From Paratractidigestivibacter sp963649365 (lineage in GTDB: Bacteria; Actinomycetota; Coriobacteriia; Coriobacteriales; Atopobiaceae), in NCBI GenBank assembly GCA_963649365.1, contig CAVJHQ010000073.1, positions 1-12,495 of the forward strand: 12,495 nt of DNA. Direction: 5' to 3'. Made by a program: the position numbers and the translations under genes. Below the pieces are notes generated by a model. That model made no database searches. It was given only the letters and a program-made list of their open reading frames with translations, and was not told the DNA's origin. Positions within the stretch are counted from its first letter, which is position 1; each line of letters begins with the position of its first letter. Below are positions 6,888 through 12,495 of this stretch, in pieces.

Positions 6888-6941
6888 GTGCAGAACGTGG
6901 GGAGGATGTGCCATCCTCCGTCAAGTCGGAGAGTTCTGTAC
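6888..6941 (+). other. Possible structured RNA element upstream of tRNA-Val
   Basis: GTGCAGAAC (6888-6896) can pair with GTTCTGTAC (6933-6941; one G-U). Inside is an 8-bp hairpin GGAGGATG/CATCCTCC (6901-6908, 6912-6919). A competing 5-bp hairpin CTCCG/CGGAG (6916-6920, 6927-6931) overlaps its 3' arm, so the two exclude each other. No known RNA family is recognised. The third GTAC half-site lies just upstream at 6874-6877. Confidence 0.35.
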
Positions 6942-6956
6942 CTGCGAAGGCGTACA
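6937..6956. promoter_or_regulatory. Palindromic operator-like site 2 (TGTAC-N10-GTACA)
   Basis: Second copy of the same architecture, 128 bp from the first, with near-symmetric flanks (TTCTGTAC/GTACAGGA). It ends about 70 bp upstream of the predicted tRNA-Val start point. The N10 centre differs from site 1, which favours a protein-binding site over a simple sequence duplication. Confidence 0.5.
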
Positions 6957-7015
6957 GGACTCGATCGACCGTGCGTGCATTCTCGCAGCATGGCCGCACC
7001 TTCGCGGGCCTGTGT

Positions 7016-7021
7016 TACACT
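7016..7021 (+). promoter_or_regulatory. Candidate -10 box for tRNA-Val
   Basis: TACACT (4 of 6 consensus) ends ten bases before the mature tRNA; no convincing -35 is visible at 16-18 bp. Support is mainly positional. Confidence 0.35.
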
Positions 7022-7031
7022 CACTCCATTC

Positions 7032-7107
7032 GGGCGATTGGCGCAGTGGCTAGCGCAGGTGCTTTACACGCACAAGGCCGGGGGTTCGAACCCCTCATCG
7101 CCCACCA
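7032..7107 (+). tRNA. tRNA-Val (anticodon TAC)
   Basis: 76 bases fold as a full cloverleaf: acceptor GGGCGAT/ATCGCCC, D stem GCGC/GCGC, anticodon loop TTTACAC with anticodon TAC (reads GUA-type Val codons), T stem-loop with TTCGAAC, and encoded A73-CCA. The top anticodon-stem position would be G27-A43, a mismatch; the other four pairs are sound. It has its own terminator before rph. Confidence 0.95.
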
Positions 7108-7117
7108 GACAAAATCG

Positions 7118-7153
7118 GCCCCTGGCCTGCGGTTTCGCGGTCAGGGGCTTCTT
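7118..7153 (+). terminator. Terminator of tRNA-Val
   Basis: Stem 7118-7127 with 7139-7148 (10 pairs, one G-U), an inner GCG-GTTT-CGC hairpin, then TTCTT. It lies between the tRNA and rph, so rph is either transcribed by read-through or from an unseen promoter. Confidence 0.7.
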
Positions 7154-7188
7154 GGTAGAGGCCGTGCGGCCCAAAGGAGGAGCATTCC

Positions 7189-7932
7189 ATGGCAGACGAG
7201 AAGACCGCGCGCGAGCGCAGCTATGGCCGCGGGTTCGACCAGATGCGGCCGGTCACGCTCACGCCCGGCGTGATGAAGAACGCGGCCGGCTCGTGCCTGG
7301 CCGAGTTCGGCGACACGCGCGTGCTGTGCAGCGCGACCGTCGAGGAGGGCGTGCCCAAATGGCGGCGCGCGAGCCACGGCTGCGGATGGGTCACCGCCGA
7401 GTACGCGATGCTTCCTGCATCAACTAACCGCAGGTCAAAGCGTGAATACAACGGCCGCAAGGGCCGCAGCATGGAGATCGAGCGCCTCATAGGCCGCTCG
7501 CTGCGCAGCGTGGTGCGCATGGAGAAGATGGGCGAGATCACCGTCACCCTCGACTGCGACGTGCTCCAGGCCGACGGGGGGACGCGCACGGCGTCGATCA
7601 CCGGCGCGTGGGTGGCCCTCCACGACGCGCTCATGGGGCTTGTGCGCGCGAACAAGATAAACCGTCTGCCGCTTACCGGCCAGGTCGCGGCTATCTCGGC
7701 CGGCATTGTCGGGGGAGAGGCGCTTCTTGACCTCGACTACCCCGAGGACAGCCACGCCGACGTTGATTTGAACCTCGTCGGCACCGACGCTGGCGGCATC
7801 GTGGAGGTGCAGGGCACGGGCGAGCGCTCGACGCTCTCGCGCGCCGAGCTCGATTGCCTGCTTGATCTCGGGCAGGCGGGCATCGAGCAGCTGGTCAGGC
7901 TTCAGAATGAGGTCACGGGCTTCCGTGAGTAG
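7189..7932 (+). CDS. rph: Ribonuclease PH
   Basis: 247 residues (family about 240-260). A phosphorolytic 3'-5' exoribonuclease that trims tRNA 3' ends using phosphate and forms a hexameric ring. Clear motifs: RSYGRGFDQMRPV (10-22), GWVTAEYAMLP (66-76), GRSMEIERLIGRSLR (92-106) with the phosphate-contacting Arg region, CDVLQADGGTRTASITGA (123-140), and the acidic catalytic stretch LDLDYPEDSHADVDLN (180-195) followed by EVQGT (206-210). The start has AAAGGAGG eight bases upstream. rdgB follows after 63 bases, the pairing seen in many actinobacteria and other bacteria, so the two probably share a transcript. Confidence 0.97.
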   Translation: MADEKTARERSYGRGFDQMRPVTLTPGVMKNAAGSCLAEFGDTRVLCSATVEEGVPKWRRASHGCGWVTAEYAMLPASTNRRSKREYNGRKGRSMEIERLIGRSLRSVVRMEKMGEITVTLDCDVLQADGGTRTASITGAWVALHDALMGLVRANKINRLPLTGQVAAISAGIVGGEALLDLDYPEDSHADVDLNLVGTDAGGIVEVQGTGERSTLSRAELDCLLDLGQAGIEQLVRLQNEVTGFRE

Positions 7933-7995
7933 GCGTGCCCGGCCGGGCCGTCTGACCTGGCAAGTAAAGGAACTATCTGATTTTGGAGGCAGGAC

Positions 7996-8604
7996 ATGGG
8001 CATGGTGGATGCGAGCACGGTCGTCGTGGCCACGGGCAACGCGCACAAGGTCGTGGAGATCGAGGCGATTCTCTCCCGCGTGATGCCCGGCGTGCGTTTC
8101 GTGGCGCTGGGCGAGCTCGGCGACTTCCCCGACCCCGTGGAGGACGGCGCGGATTTCTACGAGAACGCGCTGATAAAGGCCCGCGCCGCTCAGGAACAGA
8201 CCGGCTGCTTCATGGCCGTGGCCGATGACTCGGGGCTCTGCGTCGACGCGCTCGACGGCGCGCCCGGGATCTACTCCGCCCGCTGGGCCGGCGAGCACGG
8301 CAACGACGCCGCCAACAACCAGAAGCTTGTGCGCGAGCTCGCGGACGTCGCCGACGCCGACCGCGGCGCGCACTTTCATTCGAGCGTCGTGCTCGTCCGC
8401 GGGCAAGAAGTGCTGCGCGGCGACGGCGACTGCCCGGGCACGATCGGCCACGAGCCGCAGGGCAACAACGGCTTCGGCTACGACCCGCTCTTCTGGCCCG
8501 CGGATACTCCCGGCCGGACCATGGCCGAGCTCTCTGCCGACGAGAAGAACCGCATCTCTCACCGTTTCCGCGCCCTCCAGGACCTCGCCACCCGCCTCAT
8601 TTGA
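7996..8604 (+). CDS. rdgB: XTP/dITP diphosphatase (non-canonical purine NTP pyrophosphatase, RdgB/HAM1)
   Basis: 202 residues (family about 190-205). It hydrolyses dITP, XTP and ITP to the monophosphate plus pyrophosphate, keeping deaminated purines out of DNA and RNA. Visible: TGNAHK (13-18) for substrate phosphate, ENALIKA (56-62), ADDSGLCVDAL with catalytic Asp (76-86), APGIYSARWAG (89-99), GNNGFGYDPLF (157-167) and SHR (188-190) for base recognition. The start ATG has GGAGG six bases upstream; a second Met two codons later is possible. The final codons CTC-ATT-TGA, including the stop, are the first nine bases of the 35-bp repeat array that follows. Confidence 0.96.
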   Translation: MGMVDASTVVVATGNAHKVVEIEAILSRVMPGVRFVALGELGDFPDPVEDGADFYENALIKARAAQEQTGCFMAVADDSGLCVDALDGAPGIYSARWAGEHGNDAANNQKLVRELADVADADRGAHFHSSVVLVRGQEVLRGDGDCPGTIGHEPQGNNGFGYDPLFWPADTPGRTMAELSADEKNRISHRFRALQDLATRLI

Positions 8605-8739
8605 CGACTTTGGGGACGTTGGTTGCAACTCTCATTTGACGGTTTTGGGGACGTTGGTTAAAGCTCTCATTTGAGAGTTGCAACCAACGTCCCCAAAGCT
8701 CTCATTTGAGAGCTTTAACCAACGTCCCCAAAACCGTCA
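8596..8739. repeat. Four-unit 35-bp repeat array with interleaved inverted repeats
   Basis: Units start at 8596, 8631, 8666 and 8701, each opening with CTCATTTGA. Units 1 and 2 carry the core TTTGGGGACGTTGGTT; units 3 and 4 carry its reverse complement. Arm 1 (8608-8634) is exactly complementary to 8672-8698 (27 bp), and arm 2 (8637-8669) to 8707-8739 (33 bp), giving the order 1-2-1'-2'. Shared cores also allow a simple nested hairpin of unit 2 with unit 3. The first unit supplies the rdgB stop codon. There are no unique spacers, so it is not CRISPR. I associate the core with dispersed Collinsella repeats, from memory only. Confidence 0.85.
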
Positions 8740-8898
8740 CGGGGCGGTCGGGTGGTAGTAGAAAAATGTGCCAGTTGGCGGGCTCGTTAACAGTCAAAAT
8801 AGGGCCAAGCCATGGACGGGCAGGGGCCTCGACGCGGCGTGCGTCTTTCATATCAGCTCGCGACCGCGCCCTGGTGGCCGCGCATGGAAGGAGCTCGC
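8740..8898 (+). other. nagB upstream region
   Basis: No gene is supported; frames reaching upstream of the nagB start lack family residues. TTAACA (8787-8792) resembles a -35 but has no -10 at the right distance. A 5-bp hairpin GACGC/GCGTC (8831-8835, 8841-8845) is followed by TTT. No clear operator is recognised. Confidence 0.4.
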
Positions 8899-9633
8899 AT
8901 GAAGATTATCCACGCCAAGGATTATTCCGACATGAGCCGCAAGGCCGCCAACATCATCTCGGCGCAGGTCATCCTCAAGCCCGACTGCGTCCTTGGGCTG
9001 GCCACCGGAAGCACGCCCATCGGCGCATACCAGCAGCTCATCAAGTGGTACGAGAAGGGCGACGTCGATTTCTCGCAGGTCAGCACCTATAACCTGGACG
9101 AGTACCGCGGCCTTTCCCACGAAGACCCGCAGAGCTACCACTTCTTTATGCGCGACAACTTCTTTGACCACATCAACATCGACCTCGCGAGCACGCACGT
9201 GCCTGACGGCTCGAACCTCGACGCCGAGTCCGCATGCTCCGAGTACGACCGCATCGTCGCCGAGGCCGGTTATCCCGACCTGCAGCTTCTGGGCATCGGC
9301 AACAACGGCCACATCGGCTTCAACGAGCCGGACGACCACTTCAGCGCCGGCACCCACTGCGTCGACCTCACCGAGAGCACCATCGAGGCCAACTCCCGCC
9401 TCTTCGACAAGGTCGAGGACGTCCCGCGCCAGGCTTACACCATGGGCACGCAGACCATCATGTACGCCCGCATGATCCTTATCATCGCGAGCGGCGCGGC
9501 GAAGGCCCAGGCCGTGCGCGACATGTGCTACGGCCCGGTGACCCCGACCTGCCCGGCCTCCATCCTTCAGCTCCACACCAACTGCGTGGTCGTCGCCGAC
9601 GAGGAGGCGCTCTCGCTCTGTCCCGCTGAGTAA
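8899..9633 (+). CDS. nagB: Glucosamine-6-phosphate deaminase
   Basis: 244 residues, matching short Bacillus-type NagB. It converts glucosamine-6-phosphate to fructose-6-phosphate and ammonia, feeding amino sugars (wall, mucin or chitin derived) into glycolysis. Motifs: LGLATGSTPIGAYQQL (32-47) binding the phosphate, NLDEYRGL with the catalytic Asp D67, and GIGNNGHIGFNEP (132-144) with H138 and E143 of the ring-opening relay. The C-terminal allosteric region of the E. coli enzyme is short, as in monomeric forms. The start at 8899 has AAGGAG five bases upstream and begins at the family-typical MKIIHAKDY; an upstream ATG in frame (8812) adds non-family sequence and was not used. nagA is not in the window, so the gene stands alone between a repeat array and two terminators. 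Confidence 0.96.
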   Translation: MKIIHAKDYSDMSRKAANIISAQVILKPDCVLGLATGSTPIGAYQQLIKWYEKGDVDFSQVSTYNLDEYRGLSHEDPQSYHFFMRDNFFDHINIDLASTHVPDGSNLDAESACSEYDRIVAEAGYPDLQLLGIGNNGHIGFNEPDDHFSAGTHCVDLTESTIEANSRLFDKVEDVPRQAYTMGTQTIMYARMILIIASGAAKAQAVRDMCYGPVTPTCPASILQLHTNCVVVADEEALSLCPAE

Positions 9634-9644
9634 CCCCGTAGAAC

Positions 9645-9674
9645 AAAGAAGGCGCCCGAGCTGCGCCTCTTTTG
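9645..9674 (+). terminator. First terminator after nagB
   Basis: GGCGC/GCGCC stem (9651-9655, 9663-9667) with a 7-base loop, flanked by A-rich and TCTTTT tracts that extend the pairing imperfectly. It starts 11 bases after the stop. Confidence 0.6.
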
Positions 9675-9676
9675 TA

Positions 9677-9714
9677 AAAGGCCCGGCGTCGCTCCCCCAC
9701 GGCGCCGGGCCTTT
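9677..9714. terminator. Bidirectional terminator between nagB and the M24 peptidase
   Basis: Perfect 12-bp stem AAAGGCCCGGCG/CGCCGGGCCTTT (9677-9688, 9703-9714), loop of 14 bases. The minus-strand side continues into TTTTAC, so it can also end the converging peptidase transcript. Bases 9737-9811 are a G/C-only-like GCC/GCG run with no gene. Confidence 0.8.
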
Positions 9715-9811
9715 ACGTTCTGTTCTTCCTGGAAAGAAGGGCGCTGGGCTTCTCGCCGTTCCGGCCGTTCGCCGCCCGTCGCCGCCGGCCGCCGCCCTGC
9801 CGCCCCAAGCC

Positions 9812-10897
9812 CTAAAGCTTGAGCACCGTGAGCTCCTTCGGGTACTTGTTCATGACCTCGCAGCCGTCCTCGGTCACGATGAGCAGGTCCTCGACGCGCA
9901 CGCCGATGTCGCCCGGCAGGTAGATGCCCGGCTCGATCGAGAAGCATTGCCCGACCTGCACGCCCTCGTGGTGCGTGCTCGAGACGTCGCCCGGCTCGTG
10001 GTCCACGAGGCCGATCTGGTGGCCCAGCCGGTGCGTGAAGTACGGCCCCCAGCCGGCGTCCTCGATGATGCGGCGCGCGGTGAGGTCGATCTCGGCGAAC
10101 TCGACGCCGGGGCGCACGATCTTCTCGGCCTCCTCGTTGGCGCGGCGCACGGTGTCGTACACGCGGCGCTGGTGCTCGGTCGGCTCGGCGGTAAAGAAGG
10201 TCCGCGTCATGTCGGAGCAGTACCAGTCCTTCTTGCAGCCGACGTCGAAGAGGACGACGTCGCCCAGCTCGAAGGGGGTGTCGTCCGGCTCGTGGTGCGG
10301 GTCCGCGCCGTGGTCGCCGAAGCTGACGATGGGCGAGAACGAGTGGTCGGACGCGCCGAGCCTGCGGTACTCGCCAAGAAGCCCGTCGGCTATCTGGCGC
10401 TCGGTCACGCCCGGGCGCACCTGCGAGACGAGCCATCCCATGGCCTCGTCGTTGGCGGCCGAGGCCGCGCGCATAAGCTCCTGCTCGCGCGCGTCCTTGA
10501 TGGAGCGCGCGTCGTCGACGGCTTCGGACGCCAGGCGGAACCCGGCCGCGGCGCCGGCCTCCATCAGCGGGATGAGCCAGCGGGCCGCGAGCTCCTTGTC
10601 CACGCCGAGCGGCGCCGCGTGGTCGGTGACCTCCGCGACGAGGGGGATGGGGCTCTGGGTGTCGTCGAAGACGCGCACGTCGGAGCACGCGCCGCCGACC
10701 TCGGGGAAGAGCCGGTTGCAGAACATCACGGGCTCGCGGGCCTCGTCGGCGGGCACGTACAGCGCGAGGAAGCGCTCGTAGGGCTCGGTGTAGTAGCCGC
10801 AAAGCCACCAGATGGAAAGAGGGTCCACCAGCAGCATCTGCGAAAGGCCGCGGCTGCGGAGGTTCGCGCGCACACGGGCCAGGCGTTCATCGTTCAT
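9812..10897 (-). CDS. M24 family Xaa-Pro aminopeptidase/dipeptidase
   Basis: 361 residues, the length of short cytoplasmic Xaa-Pro peptidases (PepQ/PepP-like). It should release N-terminal residues before proline using two metal ions. An N-terminal creatinase-like domain (about 1-130) precedes the pita-bread catalytic domain. All five metal ligands are visible: D218 (LFDVG), D229 (CSDMTRTF), H293 (HRLGHQIG), E322 (FSIEPGIY) and E336 (GVRVEDLL); H201 of ADPHHEP fits the substrate-binding His. The start has AAAGGAG six bases upstream. A weak -10 TACACT (10927-10922, minus strand) lies 24 bases before the ATG. Aminopeptidase versus dipeptidase specificity cannot be settled from sequence alone. 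Confidence 0.93.
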   Translation of the reverse strand: MNDERLARVRANLRSRGLSQMLLVDPLSIWWLCGYYTEPYERFLALYVPADEAREPVMFCNRLFPEVGGACSDVRVFDDTQSPIPLVAEVTDHAAPLGVDKELAARWLIPLMEAGAAAGFRLASEAVDDARSIKDAREQELMRAASAANDEAMGWLVSQVRPGVTERQIADGLLGEYRRLGASDHSFSPIVSFGDHGADPHHEPDDTPFELGDVVLFDVGCKKDWYCSDMTRTFFTAEPTEHQRRVYDTVRRANEEAEKIVRPGVEFAEIDLTARRIIEDAGWGPYFTHRLGHQIGLVDHEPGDVSSTHHEGVQVGQCFSIEPGIYLPGDIGVRVEDLLIVTEDGCEVMNKYPKELTVLKL

Positions 10898-10957
10898 AGT
10901 TAGCTCCTTTCAACTCCCAACAGTGTAGTCCTGAGCGAGCGCGAGGGGCGCCGCGAG

Positions 10958-11024
10958 NNNNNNNNNNNNNNNNNNNNNNNNNNNNNNNNNNNNNNNNNNN
11001 NNNNNNNNNNNNNNNNNNNNNNNN
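10958..11024. other. Assembly gap (67 N)
   Basis: A run of N between the M24 peptidase and veg. Both edges are GC-rich with GCGAG repeats, so the gap probably reflects repetitive or hard-to-sequence DNA. The true length and any small feature inside are unknown. The flanks 10928-10957 and 11025-11110 show no gene. Confidence 0.95.
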
Positions 11025-11115
11025 GCGAGCCCGAGGCCCCCAGCGTTTTGCGGCCATGGTTTGGTGATGCGATGTCAAATGGAGCTTGAGCGTGTAGAAC
11101 TCGAAAACAGGGGGG

Positions 11116-11121
11116 TAGAAT
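11116..11121 (+). promoter_or_regulatory. Candidate -10 box for veg
   Basis: TAGAAT (5 of 6 consensus) 49 bases before the veg start; the best match at the -35 spacing, TGTAGA (11093-11098, 17-bp spacer), is weak. The identical -10 hexamer is used upstream of tRNA-Pro in this window. Confidence 0.4.
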
Positions 11122-11170
11122 AAAGATTTGACTGACTAGAACGTGCGCCCTGCCGGCGCTGGAGGCTTAC

Positions 11171-11461
11171 ATGGAAAACGAGATTCCTTCCGTCAATCGC
11201 GTTGACGAGATTCGCGACCGCCTGCTCGACCTCAAGGGCAAGCGCCTGAAGGTCAAGGCGAACATGGGCCGCTCCCGCATCGTCGAGCGCGCGGGCACCC
11301 TCGTCAACGTCCACCCGTCCCTCTTTATCGTCGAGGTCGAGGAGCGCCGCGGCCGCACCGCCCGTCAATCGTACCAGTATGTCGACGTCCTGACGGGCAC
11401 GGTCGAGCTTTACGACGCGGATTCCGGCGAGAAGCTCTTCGAGTACACCGCCGAGGAGTAG
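11171..11461 (+). CDS. veg: Veg family protein (DUF1021)
   Basis: 96 residues; Bacillus Veg has about 86. The family core is clear: LKGKRLKVKANMGRSRIVERAGTL (21-44), then VHPSLFIVEVEE (47-58), and SYQYVDVLTGTVELYD (67-82), matching the Veg pattern of a KR-KxNxGR-ER-G strand followed by YP-FVI and SY-D-LT-TVEL. Probably a small SH3-like beta-barrel. In Bacillus, Veg stimulates biofilm formation; its biochemical role is unclear. The gene lies 60 bases before ispE, the same neighbourhood as in Bacillus (veg-sspF-ispE), which supports the call. The start follows GGAGG (11160-11164). Confidence 0.92.
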   Translation: MENEIPSVNRVDEIRDRLLDLKGKRLKVKANMGRSRIVERAGTLVNVHPSLFIVEVEERRGRTARQSYQYVDVLTGTVELYDADSGEKLFEYTAEE

Positions 11462-11521
11462 CGCCCGCGGAGAAGCGCGCCGCGCGCTAAAGGGCACCGC
11501 GAGTAAAGGGAGGCGAGGCAT

Positions 11522-12403
11522 ATGGTCGGCCGCCAGGTCATGCAGGCCCCCTGCAAGATCAACCTGCATCTAGGGATTCACGCCCAGCTCGACGATCGGG
11601 GGTACCACGCCGTCGACTCGGTGATGGTCCCTGTAGGCCTGTTCGACGAGGTCGCGATCGACGACGCCCCGTGCTTCTCGGTGCGCCACGAGCCCGCGCT
11701 CATGGTTCCGCCCGAGAAGACCACGGTTTGGAAGGCCGCGACGCTCCTTGCCGAGGAGCTCCATGCAGAGCTCGACCTGCGCGTGGACATAAAGACGCGC
11801 ATTCCCGAGAAGGCCGGCCTCGGGGGATCTTCGGCCGACGCCGGCGCGACGCTGCGCCTGCTGGCCGAGCGTTGGGGCGTCGACGTGCGCGACCCGCGCG
11901 TGACGGACGTGGCGCGCCGCGTGGGCGCCGACGTGTCCTTCTTCCTCGATCCGGTGCCGTCCCTCTACCTGGGGGCGGGCGATGCGCTCGCCGAGACGTT
12001 CCCCGAGCTCGCGCTGCCCGTTGCTCTCGTGATGCCGTCCGGCTCGGGCGTCTCGGCCAAGGCCGCGTACGAGGAGTTCGACCGGAGCCCGAGCGAGCCC
12101 GCAAGCTACGAGCCGATGTGCGACGCGCTGCGCGCGGGCGACGCCGAGGCCGCGCGGGGGCTTCTTTACAACAACCTCGCGCCCGCCGCGAAGGCGCTGC
12201 AGGCCGGTTGCGCCGACGTCGAGGCGTGGGGGTCGCGCCAGCCCGAATCGCGCGGCGCCATGGTCTCCGGGTCGGGCAGCTGCGTGTTCGTGGTCTGTGA
12301 CACCCTCGACGACGCCCGCGCGGTGGCCGAGCGCGCAAAAAACCAGAGGGATTGGTGGTCTTTTGCGACATTGACGGTTGGAACTCCGGACAAAGTCTGC
12401 TAG
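11522..12403 (+). CDS. ispE: 4-diphosphocytidyl-2-C-methyl-D-erythritol kinase
   Basis: 293 residues (family about 280-300). A GHMP kinase that phosphorylates CDP-methylerythritol in the MEP pathway of isoprenoid precursor synthesis. Motifs: APCKINLHL with Lys12 (9-17), GYHAVDSVM (27-35), the ATP loop IPEKAGLGGSSADAG (94-108), RRVGADVSFFL with the catalytic Asp D137 (132-142), and VSGSGSCVFV (248-257). The start has AAAGGGAGG eight bases upstream. The last codons and stop carry the promoter of the downstream tRNA-Pro gene: the stop TAG is the first three bases of the TAGAAT -10 box. Together with veg this forms a likely operon ending at the tRNA promoter; no terminator separates ispE from the tRNA. 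Confidence 0.96.
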   Translation: MVGRQVMQAPCKINLHLGIHAQLDDRGYHAVDSVMVPVGLFDEVAIDDAPCFSVRHEPALMVPPEKTTVWKAATLLAEELHAELDLRVDIKTRIPEKAGLGGSSADAGATLRLLAERWGVDVRDPRVTDVARRVGADVSFFLDPVPSLYLGAGDALAETFPELALPVALVMPSGSGVSAKAAYEEFDRSPSEPASYEPMCDALRAGDAEAARGLLYNNLAPAAKALQAGCADVEAWGSRQPESRGAMVSGSGSCVFVVCDTLDDARAVAERAKNQRDWWSFATLTVGTPDKVC

Positions 12404-12406
12404 AAT
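12378..12406 (+). promoter_or_regulatory. tRNA-Pro promoter overlapping the end of ispE
   Basis: TTGGAA (12378-12383), a 17-base spacer and TAGAAT (12401-12406) make a good housekeeping-type promoter. It lies inside the last ispE codons, with the ispE stop TAG forming part of the -10. The predicted start point near 12413 is about six bases before the mature tRNA. Confidence 0.7.
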
Positions 12407-12418
12407 CTTCCCTTGCAT

Positions 12419-12495
12419 CGGGTTGTGGCTCAGTTTGGTAGAGCACCGCGTTCGGGACGCGGGGGTCGCTGGTTCGAATCCAGTCAACCCGACCA
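12419..12495 (+). tRNA. tRNA-Pro (anticodon CGG)
   Basis: 77 bases fold fully: acceptor CGGGTTG/CAACCCG, D stem GCTC/GAGC, anticodon stem CCGCG/CGCGG around TTCGGGA (anticodon CGG, reads CCG), T stem GCTGG/CCAGT with TTCGAAT, and encoded A73-CCA. The CCA ends at the last base of the window. CCG being a preferred Pro codon fits the high GC. Confidence 0.95.

Noticed and set aside
6733..6999. 88-codon minus-strand frame between tRNA-Val and murE
   Set aside because: No convincing Shine-Dalgarno, no recognisable motif, and it covers both palindromes and the murE promoter; treated as non-coding.
6860..7030. T-box or other known riboswitch upstream of tRNA-Val/rph
   Set aside because: No T-box AGGGTGGNACCGCG-like sequence or other known class consensus is present, and the element precedes a tRNA gene rather than an operon start.
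7435..8628. Long antisense frame across rph and rdgB
   Set aside because: Both sense genes have full family motifs; the antisense product is His/Ala/Val-rich with no homology signs.
8596..8739. CRISPR-like regular repeats
   Set aside because: The 35-base period has no unique spacers; the units are contiguous and reverse orientation halfway.
8812..8898. Upstream in-frame start for nagB
   Set aside because: It adds 29 residues with no family match; the ATG at 8899 has AAGGAG and begins with the family-typical residues.
9947..10903. Frame antisense to the M24 peptidase
   Set aside because: Shadow of a gene with all five metal ligands.
10887..11078. Minus-strand frame spanning the N gap
   Set aside because: It is read through unknown bases and has no support on either side.

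Overview
This window looks like an ordinary chromosomal stretch of a high-GC Gram-positive bacterium, most likely an actinobacterium of the Coriobacteriia (Collinsella/Olsenella-like). That placement is an inference from the GC- and C-ending codon use, a sortase-anchored surface protein, a Veg protein next to ispE, and a 35-bp repeat with the core TTTGGGGACGTTGGTT that I associate from memory with Collinsella genomes. It is draft sequence: a 67-base N gap lies at 10958-11024.

Layout. The 3' end of a cell-wall-anchored surface protein (1-794) converges on two minus-strand TPR-like paralogues (923-1930 and 1927-3000, ATGA overlap), with a strong shared terminator between. A divergent region of about 380 bp with a hairpin-rich leader precedes an AdhE-type iron alcohol dehydrogenase (3378-4601). 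Next, on the minus strand, is a stand-alone MurE-like ligase (4849-6729), apparently expressed from a leaderless promoter. Its last 72 codons look like a separate small peptide gene fused in frame: its own Shine-Dalgarno and ATG, a textbook double-glycine leader, and a cationic Cys-containing core.

A 300-bp spacer holding two TGTAC-N10-GTACA palindromes leads to tRNA-Val(TAC), then RNase PH (rph) and the XTP/dITP pyrophosphatase (rdgB), a common actinobacterial pair. The rdgB stop codon lies inside a four-unit 35-bp repeat array with interleaved inverted repeats. Glucosamine-6-phosphate deaminase (nagB) follows and converges on a minus-strand M24 Xaa-Pro peptidase (9812-10897). After the N gap come veg and ispE, and tRNA-Pro(CGG) ends exactly at the window edge; the tRNA-Pro -10 box overlaps the ispE stop codon.

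Functionally, murE, ispE (isoprenoid precursors, hence lipid carriers) and nagB (amino sugars) touch cell-envelope supply; rph and rdgB handle tRNA ends and nucleotide-pool cleaning. The most unusual signals are the embedded double-glycine peptide at the end of murE, the paired palindromes upstream of tRNA-Val and murE, and the 35-bp repeat array.
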